From Xanthostigma xanthostigma (lineage: Eukaryota; Arthropoda; Insecta; Raphidioptera; Raphidiidae): a DNA stretch of 64,000 nt. The position numbers and the translations under genes were made by a program. The stretch is taken from contig OY754464.1 of the NCBI GenBank assembly GCA_963575645.1, forward strand, positions 6,262,001 through 6,326,000. The letters are read 5' to 3'. Positions 10,446 to 21,480 of the stretch are shown here, one piece after another (position 1 is the first letter of the stretch; each line of letters opens with the position of its first letter). The notes beneath the pieces were generated by a model, which was given only the letters and a program-made list of their open reading frames with translations, was not told the origin of the DNA and did no database searches.

Positions 10446-11602
10446 TATAGGGTAGTTTTTGTACATTTGTCAAAAAAAAAAAATGTTTTAGTAACATGTA
10501 ACGCCATTTGATAGAATTTGCTCAAAGCTATTAGTTTAGAAGTAAACAAAAAACTGTTTATATGTCGGCCATATTCGAGGTGTCAGACATTATTTTAAAT
10601 GGTTCATGTTATTTGTCAGAGAACATTATTTTAGCGTTTTGGTTGAAGTTTTTAAGCTATTCAATTAAAAAAACAAACAGTACGTATCTATAAATTTTTA
10701 CATGTCGTCAAAACGACATCTTTCGGAAAATTTAGAGGGAAAACGCCCCAAAATCAAAAAAAGTCACAGAGGAAATAGGTGTCAAACTAGGTCTAATGAA
10801 GCCATATACAATGTTTGGGGAAAGTATTGTCAGTAAAAATTTTGCCGACGGGCACTCTATTACTAAGCTAAAGTCTTCTCCACTGCGCGACGGCACTCCA
10901 ACGTCCGACGCGCAAAGCGATAATAGAGCACATGTGGCTAGTGTAGCGGTATGTTCAATAATTTCGGTCAGATTCCAATACTTTTCTGCTCATATAAGTA
11001 GAGAAGGTGGGAAGAAGAAACATTAATTCTGTTTAGTGAAGGAGCAGTTCCCAGCACGCTACGCCTGTGACATTATAACTAAATAAGATAAAGCTTTCCG
11101 GCCGCGGGTGCTCGTTTCGAATGTATATAATAATATGTTTATGCACCTGGTCCATATTATAAAAGTGTATAAGGAGAGCTTTTTACCTCTTAATTTATGT
11201 TTAGCAATTAAAATTTTGACACTCTTAAAACAGGTTTATGCCAAAGTTTCATATTTTATAAACGATACGCGCAAGCAATGAAATGTACTTTATACAGTTA
11301 ATTTAGAAGTTTAAATACCGTATCATCTCTCTTTTTCTTTCTTAACATCTCTCTCTCTCTCTCTGCCTGCCACTTTTGTTGCGCGATTCCATAAAATAAA
11401 GTTTAATAATTAATTACAAATTACTCTCCGGCGCAATGTATATTTTGAATCCAGTGTTAGTTGGAAAATATTTCAGTATTTAATTTTACAAAGCATCAAT
11501 ATTATTTTTAAGTTAAAATCCTAATTACGAATGTAAGGTTAAATAATACTGGCCGTCCTGTTGCTCTAAAATCGAGTAAAATTATTCATCTTCGTTCTTT
11601 TA
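10446..11602. other. no gene seen
   Basis: Only weak signals: a TC microsatellite near 11345-11365 and AT-rich sequence. The open frame 10796-11026 has no recognisable domain. Confidence 0.4.
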
Positions 11603-11785
11603 CACCGTGGACACAACTGTGTCCACCGTGGGTATAATTGTCCACCGCGGATATAATTGTCCATCGTGGATATAATTGTCCATCGTGGATATAATTGTTC
11701 ACTGCGGATATAATTGTCCATCGTGGATATAATTGTCCACTGCGGATATAATTGTCCATCGTGGATATAATTGTCCACCGTGGAA
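11603..11785. repeat. 19-bp minisatellite, about nine units
   Basis: The unit ATATAATTGTCCATCGTGG repeats every 19 bp. ATAATTGT cores lie at about 11632, 11651, 11670, 11689, 11708, 11727, 11746 and 11765, with a degenerate unit before them. Because 19 is not a multiple of three and the unit lacks minus-strand stops, long open frames with a repeating DNYI/LYPRWTIIS pattern appear. They are artefacts. Confidence 0.95.
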
Positions 11786-11789
11786 TTCC

Positions 11790-12282
11790 GTTTTGAATAC
11801 TATTTTTTTCATACAGAGGGCCGGCACTACTTTTTGCCGCCCTGTACAAAGTGAGCTTTCGACATTCTCTATAGGCGCCCCGGTCTACCGGGAAGACCCG
11901 AAAATCCCTATGGGCCCATCCATCTCTGCGGTCATTTTTACAGTTACAATGCTATACATAAGAAAAATTTACTTTCCAACAGTGTCACCGTCCGAACTTA
12001 AACCCGAAACTTCCACTATCGCGGCGGATGGATTAATCAGTTAGTCTACAATGACATATCAGAACAATCATACTCATAATAAAGCGTATTTGCAACTGTG
12101 TTCCACATACAGCGAGAGTTAATTTTTTACATTAGGCATCGCAGAATATTAACCTTCGCTCTAGCGAGAGCTGTACTTTGTAAGTTGTGAATCAAAGGTG
12201 AAATTTTTGTAGCGCTGTCGCGATTTTCAAAACGATCTTTTTGCACGACGCCTTATAAAATAGCTACTCCTCATGCCCGTAT
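11790..12282. other. no gene seen
   Basis: The open frame 11733-12044 begins in the minisatellite and shows no domain. ACTATCGCGGCGG (about 12017) recurs at about 25752, suggesting old repeat sequence. Confidence 0.4.
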
Positions 12283-12290
12283 ATATCAAA

Positions 12291-12841
12291 CAGCGTTGCC
12301 AGACGTCCCGATTTTAGCGAGACGTCCCGATTTTTAAATCAAAATTAAATGTCCCGCGCGGGACTGGCTCAGTCCCTCTGTTCGGGGATAACTTTAAAAG
12401 AAGTTAAATCTTCACAGAAATATCATGAATAAGTAATTCTTATAAATGATTATTCTTTTATTGTAAGTTGCAATTTGTAACACTCACTCCACAGACTATT
12501 GTTTGAAACGCCATATTTTTCTAATAAATAAAACTTTTTTGATTTTGATTTGTTATTTTTTTTTTTATTCTGAAGACGAATAAGACTCAACTATTTAACG
12601 GTAGGGTAAATCTGATTTTAAATATTATATTTTTATTAAAATACATTTTCTATGGCTATTTTTGCTATCTATTGTCACGTAAACGTAATTTTAATTCAAA
12701 TAAAAAGATAAATAGGTATTTGAAAACTTCTGATTATATACGTTTTTTTACTATGTCACGCTTTCGACGAAAGAATCCCGCTGTTTTCACTCAAAGAGTT
12801 CCAAAATCCCGACTTGGCAAAAAAAAAAACTGGCAACGCTG
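12291..12841. mobile_element. hAT-like element with perfect 8-bp target duplication
   Basis: Ends CAGCGTTGCCAG and CTGGCAACGCTG, flanked by ATATCAAA at 12283-12290 and 12842-12849. The subterminal ACGTCCCGATTTT is doubled near the left end, and a palindromic GTCCCGCGCGGGAC lies at about 12351. It is 551 bp, AT-rich inside, and has no transposase. Confidence 0.92.
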
Positions 12842-13222
12842 ATATCAAAAGTTTGGAGACCACAGATCTCGACGAGACGATCTGAATATGGTGATAGGCA
12901 CCGTCATCCTTGTAGTACAATAACGTACCTACGATGGTGGTCGATGGAATAGCACCTTTTAGGCACGTAAAACTACTCGTTCTATTTCCTGTCATTTAAA
13001 ATTCGAGCACAACTTTAAATATTATATTACATTGCCGGCGTTGTAACCACAAAACGCAAACCACACGTGTTTTGTTCATCACTTGATACAAAATGCATTC
13101 GCCCAACTATGCTTGTGTTGAGCGCGCATAGGGTGAAGACACCGGTTCCCAACCACTTACCTATGGTCGACCATTTTTAACCAGCTTCAAAAAAACGACA
13201 AGGTTATAATATGTTCGACTGT

Positions 13223-13805
13223 ATTTTTTTGAAGTAAAACTTCTTTATACGCACGCTTGACTTGGGGAGTAAGCTGGTGAATGCGTGACGTGAGATTTAC
13301 GGAAGTGTGATCGGGCGAGGCGAACGGAAGTTGAGAGGGAGATATAAGTTAGTGAAGATAGAAAGAGGATGACAAATACCTCACTGGATAGTGGCGCCAT
13401 CAGGTGGCCGAAAATATAAACACTAAGCAGTACTAACAATCGAATGACACATACTTTACTTGCCAGTGGCGCTATCGGGTGACAAAAAAGTTTTGTAAAC
13501 CTACTTTAAATAATATTTCGTAAAGATTTACGCTTAAAATCCAACGAGAGCTAAGTAATTGCAATGTATTACTTTTGTTTTCATTATCTTATGTTTATCT
13601 TTCTTTCTTCTTACATTAGACTGTTCGTTTCGTTCTTGAACAATTTTATAAATTAATATTTTGTTCAATACATTAAATATTCTACATTTAAAGTGAATAA
13701 AATTGTAAATTCATTTTAAAGTTCATATTTTGTGAATTTTCGGGTGAATTATAACAAATTATGGCAGGTAGAAGTTTTACTTCAGTCGTGTGGTCTAAAG
13801 CACAG
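13223..13805. mobile_element. GAAGTAAAACTTC-ended repeat, copy 1
   Basis: It begins TTTTTGAAGTAAAACTTC and ends with the inverse, GAAGTTTTACTTCAGTCG followed by TGTGGTCTAAAGCACA. Shared interior: TTGACTTGGGGAGTAAGCTG and AGGGAGATATAAGTTAGTGA. The same ends and interior occur at 60556-61206. Function and class are unknown; I infer a non-autonomous transposon. Confidence 0.75.
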
Positions 13806-15160
13806 TCGTTTTTTTTTTTTTTTTGTTTGTGTCCGCCGATATCGACGCCGGCGGTGAACCGATTTCGATTATTCTTTTTTTATTCCATAGAGTATGCTCA
13901 AAGCTGGTGTCATATGAAATTTGGCAAAATCGGTTCAGCGACTTTTTATAAAATTAACAAAAATCAAAGAAAGGTTGTAGTTGTCGGCGTGAACGTTGCA
14001 CTTCAGTTTCATTAGACACCAAACATTTTTCAAAGCTAGTCCCCTATAAATTTTAGCAAAATCGGTTCAGCATTTTTTTTGAAAAAAGAAATATTTTTCG
14101 CAAAAAATCAAAAACCGACTTCAGTACTTTATCTTAAACTAAAATGTTAAAAATAATAAACTTAAAAAAAAATTGTACCTCCTTCAAAAGCGTAAAATAA
14201 CAGAGTTATGAGGTCTACGCCTATTTGAAAACTATCATAATTATGTTTTAAGTACTTAGATATATTAAATTGGTGCCGAAATCAATTTTTTTAAAAGTTT
14301 TTTATTTAATTTTTTTTATCGGTAGGTACGAAGAGAAATTAGAAAACACTGTTTTCCAAATGAACTACACGTTTTTAGTAGGTGGCAAAAATTTATTTTT
14401 TAATTTTCCTTCGCACCGAAACAGTGAATTTATTTGTTAAGTATGAAACCAAATATTTTTTTTTTATTGCACGCGCAAAACGACTGACGATCTACGTAAA
14501 CTATGAAATATAATAAAGTGGTCGATCAAGTATGTGGGAGAAAACCGGCGCCTTTACCTTATCGTAAGGCATGGCGATGTTATTGTCAGCTTGGGGTTTC
14601 CTGCGAGAATCAGCTCTCAGCCTCTCAAGGTGAAATCTCGGGGTACAGAATAGAGCGTTTCTGTCGCCAATATGCAAGACCGCCTATAATATGTCAAATT
14701 TTTCGTATTTACACACACCGCGACCGGGGCTCTGACGGTACACCGGAACAACTGTTGAATTTTTTTAATTCTTTCAGTTATTTAAAAAATATGTAAAATC
14801 ATAATTTAAGATATCGAAAATATATGAAGCATAAAAAATTATAAATAATCTTTAATAAAATGAAAAAGTAATTTAAATGACTAGTATTTTTTGAAGAAGC
14901 ATTATGTTTTCGTAATACAATCAGCTATTTTATACAGTGTTGCTATGCGTTGCTTTATCATTTTCTCTATATGGTAAATTGAAGATGGAAAAAGAAGTTT
15001 GACTTCGTTTTTCTAATTTTTTAATTGGGTAACAACATATTCAATTTTTTTATACCTGATACGAAATATACCTTATATACAATAGATATAGACACTAATT
15101 CGACGACACGCTTTTTAAGTTACAAAATTACGATTTTATTTTGATAGTTATATAATATGC
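13806..15160. other. old interspersed repeat sequence, no gene
   Basis: Two phrases of the type AAATTTGGCAAAATCGGTTC (13917 and about 14049) and AAACCGACTTCAGTACTTT (about 14110) are typical of decayed insect repeats. The open frame 14503-14796 has no domain I recognise. Confidence 0.45.
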
Positions 15161-15164
15161 AACT

Positions 15165-15415
15165 TGTTCGGGAGGTACAAATTATTAATAATATTTTATT
15201 TTTTATTTTCAGGTGAGTTTCTAAATGCTTTTGCGGTTTTTTTGTCAAAATAGGAAATACGTGAGTAGTTAAAACATTTGATTTTCTATAATTCTATATT
15301 TTCTTTTCTTTTAATTTCAAATTGACTGATTTTAAAAACTGTTTTCTTGATTATGAAACATTTATTTGCAAAAAAAACAACTAGGCACCTATACTACGTC
15401 ATCTTTCGACAGGTC
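15165..15415 (+). repeat. segment duplicated at 45480-45675, with microexon-like core
   Basis: TTTTATTTTCAG is followed by a 48-nt stretch (15213-15260) and then GTGAGTAG. The same arrangement, also 48 nt, is at 45524-45571. Flanking similarity extends about 50 bp upstream and 150 bp downstream. Read in the frame starting GAG, this copy gives EFLNAFAVFLSK and then a stop, while the other copy is open. Confidence 0.6.
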
Positions 15416-15764
15416 AGTTTTAGAGTTATCTGCGACAATTAGTAACGTACCTCAATGCCGAATCCCTTTATTTTCAAATTTTTGTCGCAATTTTTTCTAC
15501 ATATTTAATCAATTTGAATGAACACGATGACATGTTTTCTCTAAGAAATGTAAAATTGTACAAAGTTAAAATGATTATAACTTTTTAATAATCTAGTTAA
15601 TCAATTTAAAAAAGTTTTCAGAGCGCCATAATTTATAAATAAATAGCCAGAGGATAAAATTTTTCGAAAATTTAAGAGCGTCATAATTTATAGATACATA
15701 GCCAGGGGGCGATTTTTTTCGAAATACCTCAACAACAACCTTAAGAAATGTACCTAATTATTCA

Positions 15765-15960
15765 AATAAATAACATTTCCAACTAATTTTTTAAACTTAG
15801 GTTTAACAATCAATTTACGTTTCAGTCCGGATTTGGACCATCATCAGAATTTTTAATACTTTAATAGTCCAAATCCGCACTGAAACGTGATTAATGACTA
15901 TTAATAAATCTAAATCTGATAAAATATTCGGAAATTTTATTTATTTGAGTAATAAAATCA
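15765..15960. mobile_element. Penelope-like palindromic fragment with hammerhead-like motif
   Basis: The core arms ACGTTTCAGTCCGGATTTGG (15817) and CCAAATCCGCACTGAAACGT (to 15889) are inverted. The outer flanks are also inverted (TTCAAATAAATAA left, TTATTTATTTGAG right). On the minus strand 15817-15847 reads CTGATGA, a GGTCC/GGACT stem, then GAAACGT, a hammerhead-like arrangement with one extra base after CTGATGA. The right end carries CAGACGTTAAC, as in the copy at 18828. Confidence 0.6.
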
Positions 15961-16419
15961 GACGTTAACAAAAATTTAAATGTAATTATTATTAGTATCA
16001 CCTATTCACCCAACTAATTCTGAAAACAGTTGTTTTTAGAACCGATTCTCTTCCCGGTATATCAGTTTCTCAGTGTTATTTCGTCCCATCGGTACTGGCG
16101 TAGGCATGTGGTGTTCGCGACCCATCACTTCGGGACCTGGCAGTGTCACATTTTGTGACTGATCGAAGTGCGCACGGAATCCCCAGGGTGCCGCTGGGGG
16201 TTACATTCTACGCGTGATATCCCAAAGCCGCCACGATCGCTCTTGACAAACATTCATTCAATAATTTCCATTGTATTGTGCCACTTAAGATAAATTGTTT
16301 TTAAAGGAAACCTTCTTTAGCGACATATCCGTTGAAGGGGAAATATGTAACCTTAAAGGGGAAATGATGCAACCGTGTTTCAATTAAACTCAGATCGGTT
16401 CGAAACTTGTCTTTTTAAG
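15961..16419. other. unassigned, partly GC-richer sequence
   Basis: 16080-16250 is richer in GC than its surroundings (CCGCTGGGGGTTACATTC) but has no convincing open frame, splice signal or RNA-gene promoter box. Confidence 0.4.
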
Positions 16420-16720
16420 CGCGGGTCACACTAGGCTGCTTGTCAGTCGCTGCTGATCAGCGAGTGACAGTTAGCACCAGCAAGCAGCGGCGGACAGCCC
16501 GGTCACACTACGGCTGCTACTCGCTAGTCTACCGCGAGTAGTGGCTGCCAATCCGGTCACTACATCATCGAACATAAACCACGTGATAAGTGATGGTTTA
16601 CTCGCCTATGATGCACTGCTTCGGTCAGACTGCGCTGCTCGCTGGTGGTAGCGGGTGCGAGTGAGTCACGTGACCTGCTAGTCGCCGCTGCCTGGCGACC
16701 AAAATAGAACATGTCCAATG
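16420..16720. repeat. GC-rich repeat with internal inverted units
   Basis: Three diverged iterations of a CGGTCACACTACGGCTGCT type phrase occur (about 16425, 16500 and 16620). TCGCTGCTGATCAGCGAGTG and ACTCGCTAGTCTACCGCGAG are local palindromes. It is probably a non-autonomous transposon; no boundaries can be fixed. Confidence 0.5.
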
Positions 16721-17161
16721 TCACCAGCCGCTGATAAATAAAATTTCTGACAATGCCTTCTGCAAGTTTAGAGGGCTAGTGTCCCGGCTTCATCCTGCAC
16801 ATGCGTATGCTTGCCATAAGTGAAAGTGTCCTCAGTTAAGAAAGAGAACGCTGCAGAAAACCAGAAATTTGTTTACTCAAATCGGCAATGTTTTGCATCA
16901 TCAGTCACCATATAGAGATAAGGAACTGTTCTCTCTCTTAATTGCACACACTTTAATTGCTCTCTCGCGTTCTCTATTGTAATATAATAATCATATATAT
17001 TAATACGCTAAGGTTAAAGATGTTTGCCTCCCTTTTTAGAAAAAACCTCACAATTTCTCCACATAAATTATATATCATTTTAAAGATAATTGCTTGCTCT
17101 ACTGACATCGACAACTAAAAAATTAATTATTGCTTTTGTTTTTGTAAATTTATTAAAATAC

Positions 17162-17452
17162 AGCAACGCTGAACAACGTCTGCCACCTGACGGCTTTAAT
17201 TTTGAAACAACGTCAACACTTCGATCTGTCATCTGACCTTCATATTGTAATACAACAGACACAATACTGCATACTGCCATCTGACGGCTTTAATTTTGAA
17301 ACAGCGAGCAACGCTGAACAACGTCACAGCAATGCAGCATGATGACATCTGACGGCTTAGCTCAACGCTTTAGCTACTTGCGCCACTATATGACAATTTT
17401 AGTAAAATATTTCTTCGATCTGTCATCTGAGCTTCATATTGTAATACAACAA
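17162..17452 (+). repeat. local imperfect repeats
   Basis: AGCAACGCTGAACAACGTC occurs at 17162 and about 17306, CTGACGGCTTTAATTTTGAA at about 17188 and 17281, and TCGATCTGTCATCTGA with CTTCATATTGTAATACAAC at about 17220 and 17416. It is a duplicated stretch without coding evidence. Confidence 0.7.
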
Positions 17453-18302
17453 AAAGAAGAACGTTATAAGCAGTGTGCAAAATTAGAAACGAATTGAATA
17501 CTTGCAATCATATTTATAAAATAATTTTGTAAATTGATAATTATTATACTTATTTAGTGCGAATAATTCGCACAGGTCACACTAGTAATACTAATAATAA
17601 TGTCTTTATTGATTCAAAAGGATATCTCTATGACTCTAAACTGCGTACCTTGCGAGATCCATCTCAAAATTTATTTGTCGATCAATCAAACGCCGTGTCA
17701 ATCACATGTATTTTCCGAAGTTATCCTCATTAATAAATCAAATTCCATTAACACACGGTCGGTTTGCGTGTATAGACGTGCGGCTAGTGTCCCTTGTTCT
17801 CGACCGGAGCCGGTTAAACTTTGCCATCTACAGTAAACATGACACGGGACCAGACCGGTATTGATTTTGTATAACTAGCCAAGCCAGTCTTAATTTTGGC
17901 AACTGAGCGAACTTTCCTATTATTCGTGTATTTGCCTCTACATACAGTGCACAGTCACATACACTATTGACTTGGTCGGATAACGGAACCTGAGGGATGG
18001 GACGATGGAAACTTGACACATCGTTGTGAACAACTCGGTGTCGTTTTTTGGGTTCCGTACATCCGATGAAAAAAACGTTATTCTTCTAGGGTCACTCGCG
18101 TATCAGTCCGTTTGTCACCGCTTTTTTTCTTCGAAAAAAGTTGAAATTACATATATTATAGAGCTAAATGGCCTAGCCACGGACGTACAAAGTAACGAAT
18201 TACGATTTTGGGGATTAATGCGGGGGGTGGGGTAGAAAATTAGAAAAAAATCAAGTGCCTCATGTGACGTGTCAAATTAAAGTGTTTGTTAAGAAATACA
18301 AA
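17453..18302. other. no gene seen
   Basis: An AATAATAAT run (about 17590) may be a retroposon tail. GGGTTCCGTACATCCGATG (18050) belongs to a common decayed repeat type also seen near 60140. Confidence 0.4.
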
Positions 18303-18399
18303 TCTATACTTATTATATGTTACGCTTTCACGGCCACACCGCTGGGCCGATTGCAATGAAATTTAATATGAAGATAGTTTGAACCTTGGGGAAGGACAT

Positions 18400-18705
18400 T
18401 AGATTAGATTAGATTTATTTGGGGTGATAAGACATTTGATATTTCACAAACACTGCGACCTAGAAGATCTTTTGCGCATCCCCTAATAGTATTATTCCCA
18501 GTCTGGTAGAATGCTTTTTATGAACCTTATTACCTTACTGGGGGCTGCTCTCCATATGTCCTCAGGCTTTGGAAAGGGCCTGTTAAGATATAGCAGCCCT
18601 TTGGAGAACACTGCTTCACATTCACATAGGATGTGTTCAGCAGTTTCTTTTGCTTCTTTACAGAAGCGACAGTTATCATCTTGGGCTTTACCCATTTTTG
18701 AGAGA
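18400..18705 (-). mobile_element. 5'-truncated LINE, C-terminus of reverse-transcriptase ORF
   Basis: This is the 3' end of a non-LTR retrotransposon. Coding (minus, about 18705-18492) shows the CCHC-type cluster CRFCKEAKETAEHILCEC and ends SILPDWE before a stop. It is a pattern known from the C-terminal region of R1/jockey-type polyproteins. A 3' UTR of about 90 bp ends in ATCTAATCTAATCTA repeats. TTGGGGAAGGACAT occurs at both edges (18386-18399 and 18706-18719), a 14-bp target duplication. The apparent start codon lies in that duplication and is therefore spurious. Dead on arrival by 5' truncation. Confidence 0.9.
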
Positions 18706-18827
18706 TTGGGGAAGGACATAGGCTACTTTTGTTTATAATTAGTGGCAAATCTAAAGGAGACAGTGTTTTAATATCACGAATACCAATTATACCAACATAT
18801 TTGCCTTTTCAATTACAAATATTAATA

Positions 18828-19054
18828 AATAAAATTGTCGACCAATTTTTCTCAGACCAAACGATGTATTGACAAAAAATGATAAAATTACAAATCAATA
18901 TAACACAAGATGACGTTTCGATCCAAACTTCATCTTGTGTTATATTGATTTGTAATTTTATCATTTTTTGTCAATATATCGTTTGGTCTGAGAAAAATTG
19001 GTCGACAATTTTATTTACTTGAAGAGTTCTATTCAGACGTTAATCAAAGATTTG
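18828..19054. mobile_element. Penelope-like palindrome with 13-bp target duplication
   Basis: Arms 18826-18913 and 18930-19017 (about 88 bp) are near-perfect inverses. They share GTCGACCAATTTTTCTCAGA and CACAAGATGA, and the loop CGTTTCGATCCAAACT reads on the minus strand as a hammerhead-like AGATGA...GATCGAAACGTC. The one-sided tail ends in CAGACGTTAATC. ACAAATATTAATA flanks both sides (18815-18827 and 19055-19067). Assignment to Penelope-like elements is inferred from the inverted terminal units plus hammerhead-like core. Confidence 0.7.
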
Positions 19055-19158
19055 ACAAATATTAATAATTACACTCTTGCTTGAATTTATGAATGTTTTG
19101 ATCAATTATATCCATATCGTACACACTGATTCCACGCGAAGTCGCGGGTAAAAGGTAG

Positions 19159-19622
19159 TTTTTTTACAATTTTAAAATGCGTAGCTTAAAAGATATTAAA
19201 AAAAATATACGAATATTGAGCACATCCCCGTAGTATATTTAAATCTTGTATTTTGTCAGCAGGGTTTAGCACTGCGACCGGTATTTTCATAATTTATGAC
19301 AAGGGGTGGGATGTGAAGCCGTTAACACTATGTCGACGCATGGACTCTATAAAATGGCTGTTGTTCAATAACGGCTACCTACCCACTCTTTTGGGGACAC
19401 TAAAGCTGTTTTATGTGCATTGTTTAATTTTTCTGGCAGAAACTAGACCAAAAGTTTAGTCGTTCTTTTAACAAAATTGGCGTAAATAGATGTCTTCATG
19501 TTAAAATTGAGATCTTCCTAAAGAGATACAAAGCCGAATAAATTAAGAAACTATACAGTATAACACGACAGTTAGATTCTTGTAATGCGAAATCGAGTTT
19601 TCATAAAAAAAAAATTTTAGAC
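19159..19622. other. no gene seen
   Basis: AT-rich. The open frame 19253-19459 has no recognisable domain. Confidence 0.4.
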
Positions 19623-20982
19623 AATTCGCACCTTTATAATTACAATGACGTAAGTGCAAATACTATCAATTTGAGAAAAAGCATTTAGTACAGTCAATCT
19701 GGCAAAAACCTCAACAAAACCACCCAAAAAGGTGAAACTTGGTGAGTCGTTAGAGAATGATGAAAAAAAAGGTTACCTGGTAATGGCCACCTGGTACCTG
19801 TTCAAATACCTGTTTAAATAGTCAAAAAAAACTCAAAAATATTTTGAAATGCATTTTTCTCGAAAACTATCCATTTTACAGAAAAATTTATTGAACAAAA
19901 AATGTAGAAGGCATCGTTATCTACAATTAATGTCATTGGTGCTATGTTGTACAACAAAAAATGTGCGCAGTAGGTGGCGCTTAAGTGCCAAAAAAAGTGT
20001 TTTTCCACTTTTTTGCCCTGAAATTTTCATTTTTCAGTTACGATTCAAATGGAAAAATTGTTCCATTTTATTTTATAAGCAACTTTTATTTCAACATTTT
20101 TTTCATACAACTTACCGTTTCAGAGCTGCAGCTTGTTGAAGTGAAAATAAGTTGTATGAAAAAAATGTTGAAATAAAAGTTGTTTATAAAATAAAAAGGA
20201 ACAATTTTTCCATTTGAATCGTAACTGAAAAATGAAAATTTCAGGGCATTTCAAAATATTTTTGAGTTTTTTTTGACTATTTGAACAGGTACCAGGTGGC
20301 CATTGCCAGGTAAACTTTTTTTCATCATTCTCTAACGACTCACCAAGTTTCACCTTTTTGGGTGGTTTTGATACGAAATGATTTTTTTTTCGCCAGATTG
20401 ATTGAACTAATTTGAAAGTTTAGTGTTTCCATAACTTTTTCCATGAAGATATTATTTATTTAATTTAATGTTTGCTTTTTCAATATTTTAATTTAATATT
20501 TCGTTATTTTATTGTTATAAACTTTCTAAATGCAGGGTGCCTACGGTTAGGTCAATGTTCTATCAATAAGTTTAATAAACGTCAATATTTCTATAAATGC
20601 TTGAAGTAAACACTTGTGATATATATTATGATTTATGACACAACTATCGATGTTCTTTCTAAATTTTATAAAAAGATTCACACAACTAACAATTAAGTCG
20701 ATATGTTTTTTCTAAATTTATTTTAAAAAATTGGCCTAATTACCGTTGCGTCGTTGTAGCACTGACGAGCAACTGATTCGTCCCACTCCCCACGAGCAAC
20801 TGACCAATCAGGCGTTGTTGTCTTCAAGACGTGCTCAATTTCACATCGACACTACTGCCATCTAGTAACATTAGCTGTTATTATCATGAGAGTCAATGTT
20901 GCTTTCGATAAGGTATTTGTCATACTCAACTCAATATGCATTCCTTTGCACTTACGTCATTGTAATTCTAAAGGTGCGAATT
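19623..20982. mobile_element. TIR element (AATTCGCACCTTT family) hosting another element
   Basis: The left TIR 19623-19660 (AATTCGCACCTTTATAATTA then CAATGACGTAAGTGCAAA) and right TIR 20945-20982 are inverses over 38 bp with one or two mismatches. The element of about 1.36 kb contains the palindromic element 19687-20413, which probably inserted later. No transposase is visible. Confidence 0.65.
19687..20413. mobile_element. large palindromic element with asymmetric arm
   Basis: The ends share CAGTCAATCTGGC / GCCAGATTGATTGA. The right arm (20146-20370) is continuous. The left arm matches it in two pieces (19718-19852 and 20010-20114) separated by 157 bp (19853-20009) with no partner on the right. 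Shared sequence includes GTGAAACTTGGTGAGTCG, GGTACC near the middle and GTTACGATTCAAATGG. Several chance open frames lie in the arms. Confidence 0.85.
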
Positions 20983-21060
20983 TTTTTAATGGTTTGGCCA
21001 GAGAGACTATACAAGGAGCACGAACTCCGTTTATGCAAATAACTAATTCCCAAAAACCAT

Positions 21061-21480
21061 AATAATAATAATAATAATATATTTAACCTTAAAAAGAGCT
21101 ACAATAGTAGGAAGGTTCGTCAAAACATAAAAAATTTGTAAAGTACAATCATTAAAAAAAATAGAAATTATGTTCTAGATATTCCGAGGTACTATAGAAG
21201 GCATTTTCAAGCAGGATGCGTTTAACAATTTTTGTGAATACAACAGTCGATTTGACAGTTCTTATGCTAGACGGCAATTTATTGAAAAGTTTTATGCAGT
21301 TATAATAGGCACTATTTTCAAACATATTAACATGCCTGTGTGGAGGAATACATATTGATTCTTTGTGTCTGGTCTCTCGATTATGTACGTGTTCATTGGA
21401 ACTACATTCCAATGTTTCCCCTGAGGAAAGCAGGTCTAGGTATACTTGAATGATACAAGAACGAAATTTTTCGCTATTGC
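21061..21480 (-). mobile_element. 5'-truncated LINE (jockey-like) 3' end
   Basis: The minus-strand frame stays open from about 21480 to a stop at 21152. It contains HNRETRHKESI, then NMFENSAYYNCIKLFNKLPS and FYSTSEYL. This is the known C-terminal signature of jockey-clade reverse transcriptases, in which a basic region precedes Y-x-x-x-K-x-F/Y-N-x-L-P. A 3' UTR of about 90 bp follows, ending in an ATTATTATT tail at 21061. The annotated M-like start is internal; the real ORF is truncated upstream. I see no clear target duplication. Confidence 0.82.

Larger units (their letters stand above)
18303..19158 (+). mobile_element. internally deleted Helitron carrying two later insertions
   Basis: The 5' end TCTATACTTATTATATG follows an A. 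The 3' end CGAAGTCGCGGGTAAAAGG ends GTAG before T, a slightly decayed CTAG-T. The 5' region (CACGGCCACACCGCTGGG, CGATTGCAATGAAATTTAAT) is joined near 18725 directly to a piece of Helitron helicase. Frame 18728-18810 reads FIISGKSKGDSVL and IPIIPTYLPFQ, matching the fragment at 46 kb. A LINE (18400-18705) and a Penelope-like element (18828-19054) have inserted into it. Confidence 0.75.

Noticed and set aside
11566-11849. Two overlapping minus-strand open frames with repeating DNYIHDGQLYP peptide
   Set aside because: They are products of a 19-bp minisatellite lacking stops; the same peptide appears in different frames.
15817-15847. Active canonical hammerhead ribozyme
   Set aside because: An extra base follows CTGATGA and the cleavage-site helix is not clear, so I call it hammerhead-like only.
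18492-18719. Complete small protein starting MSFPNL
   Set aside because: The start codon is in the target-site duplication; the frame is the 5'-truncated tail of a LINE.
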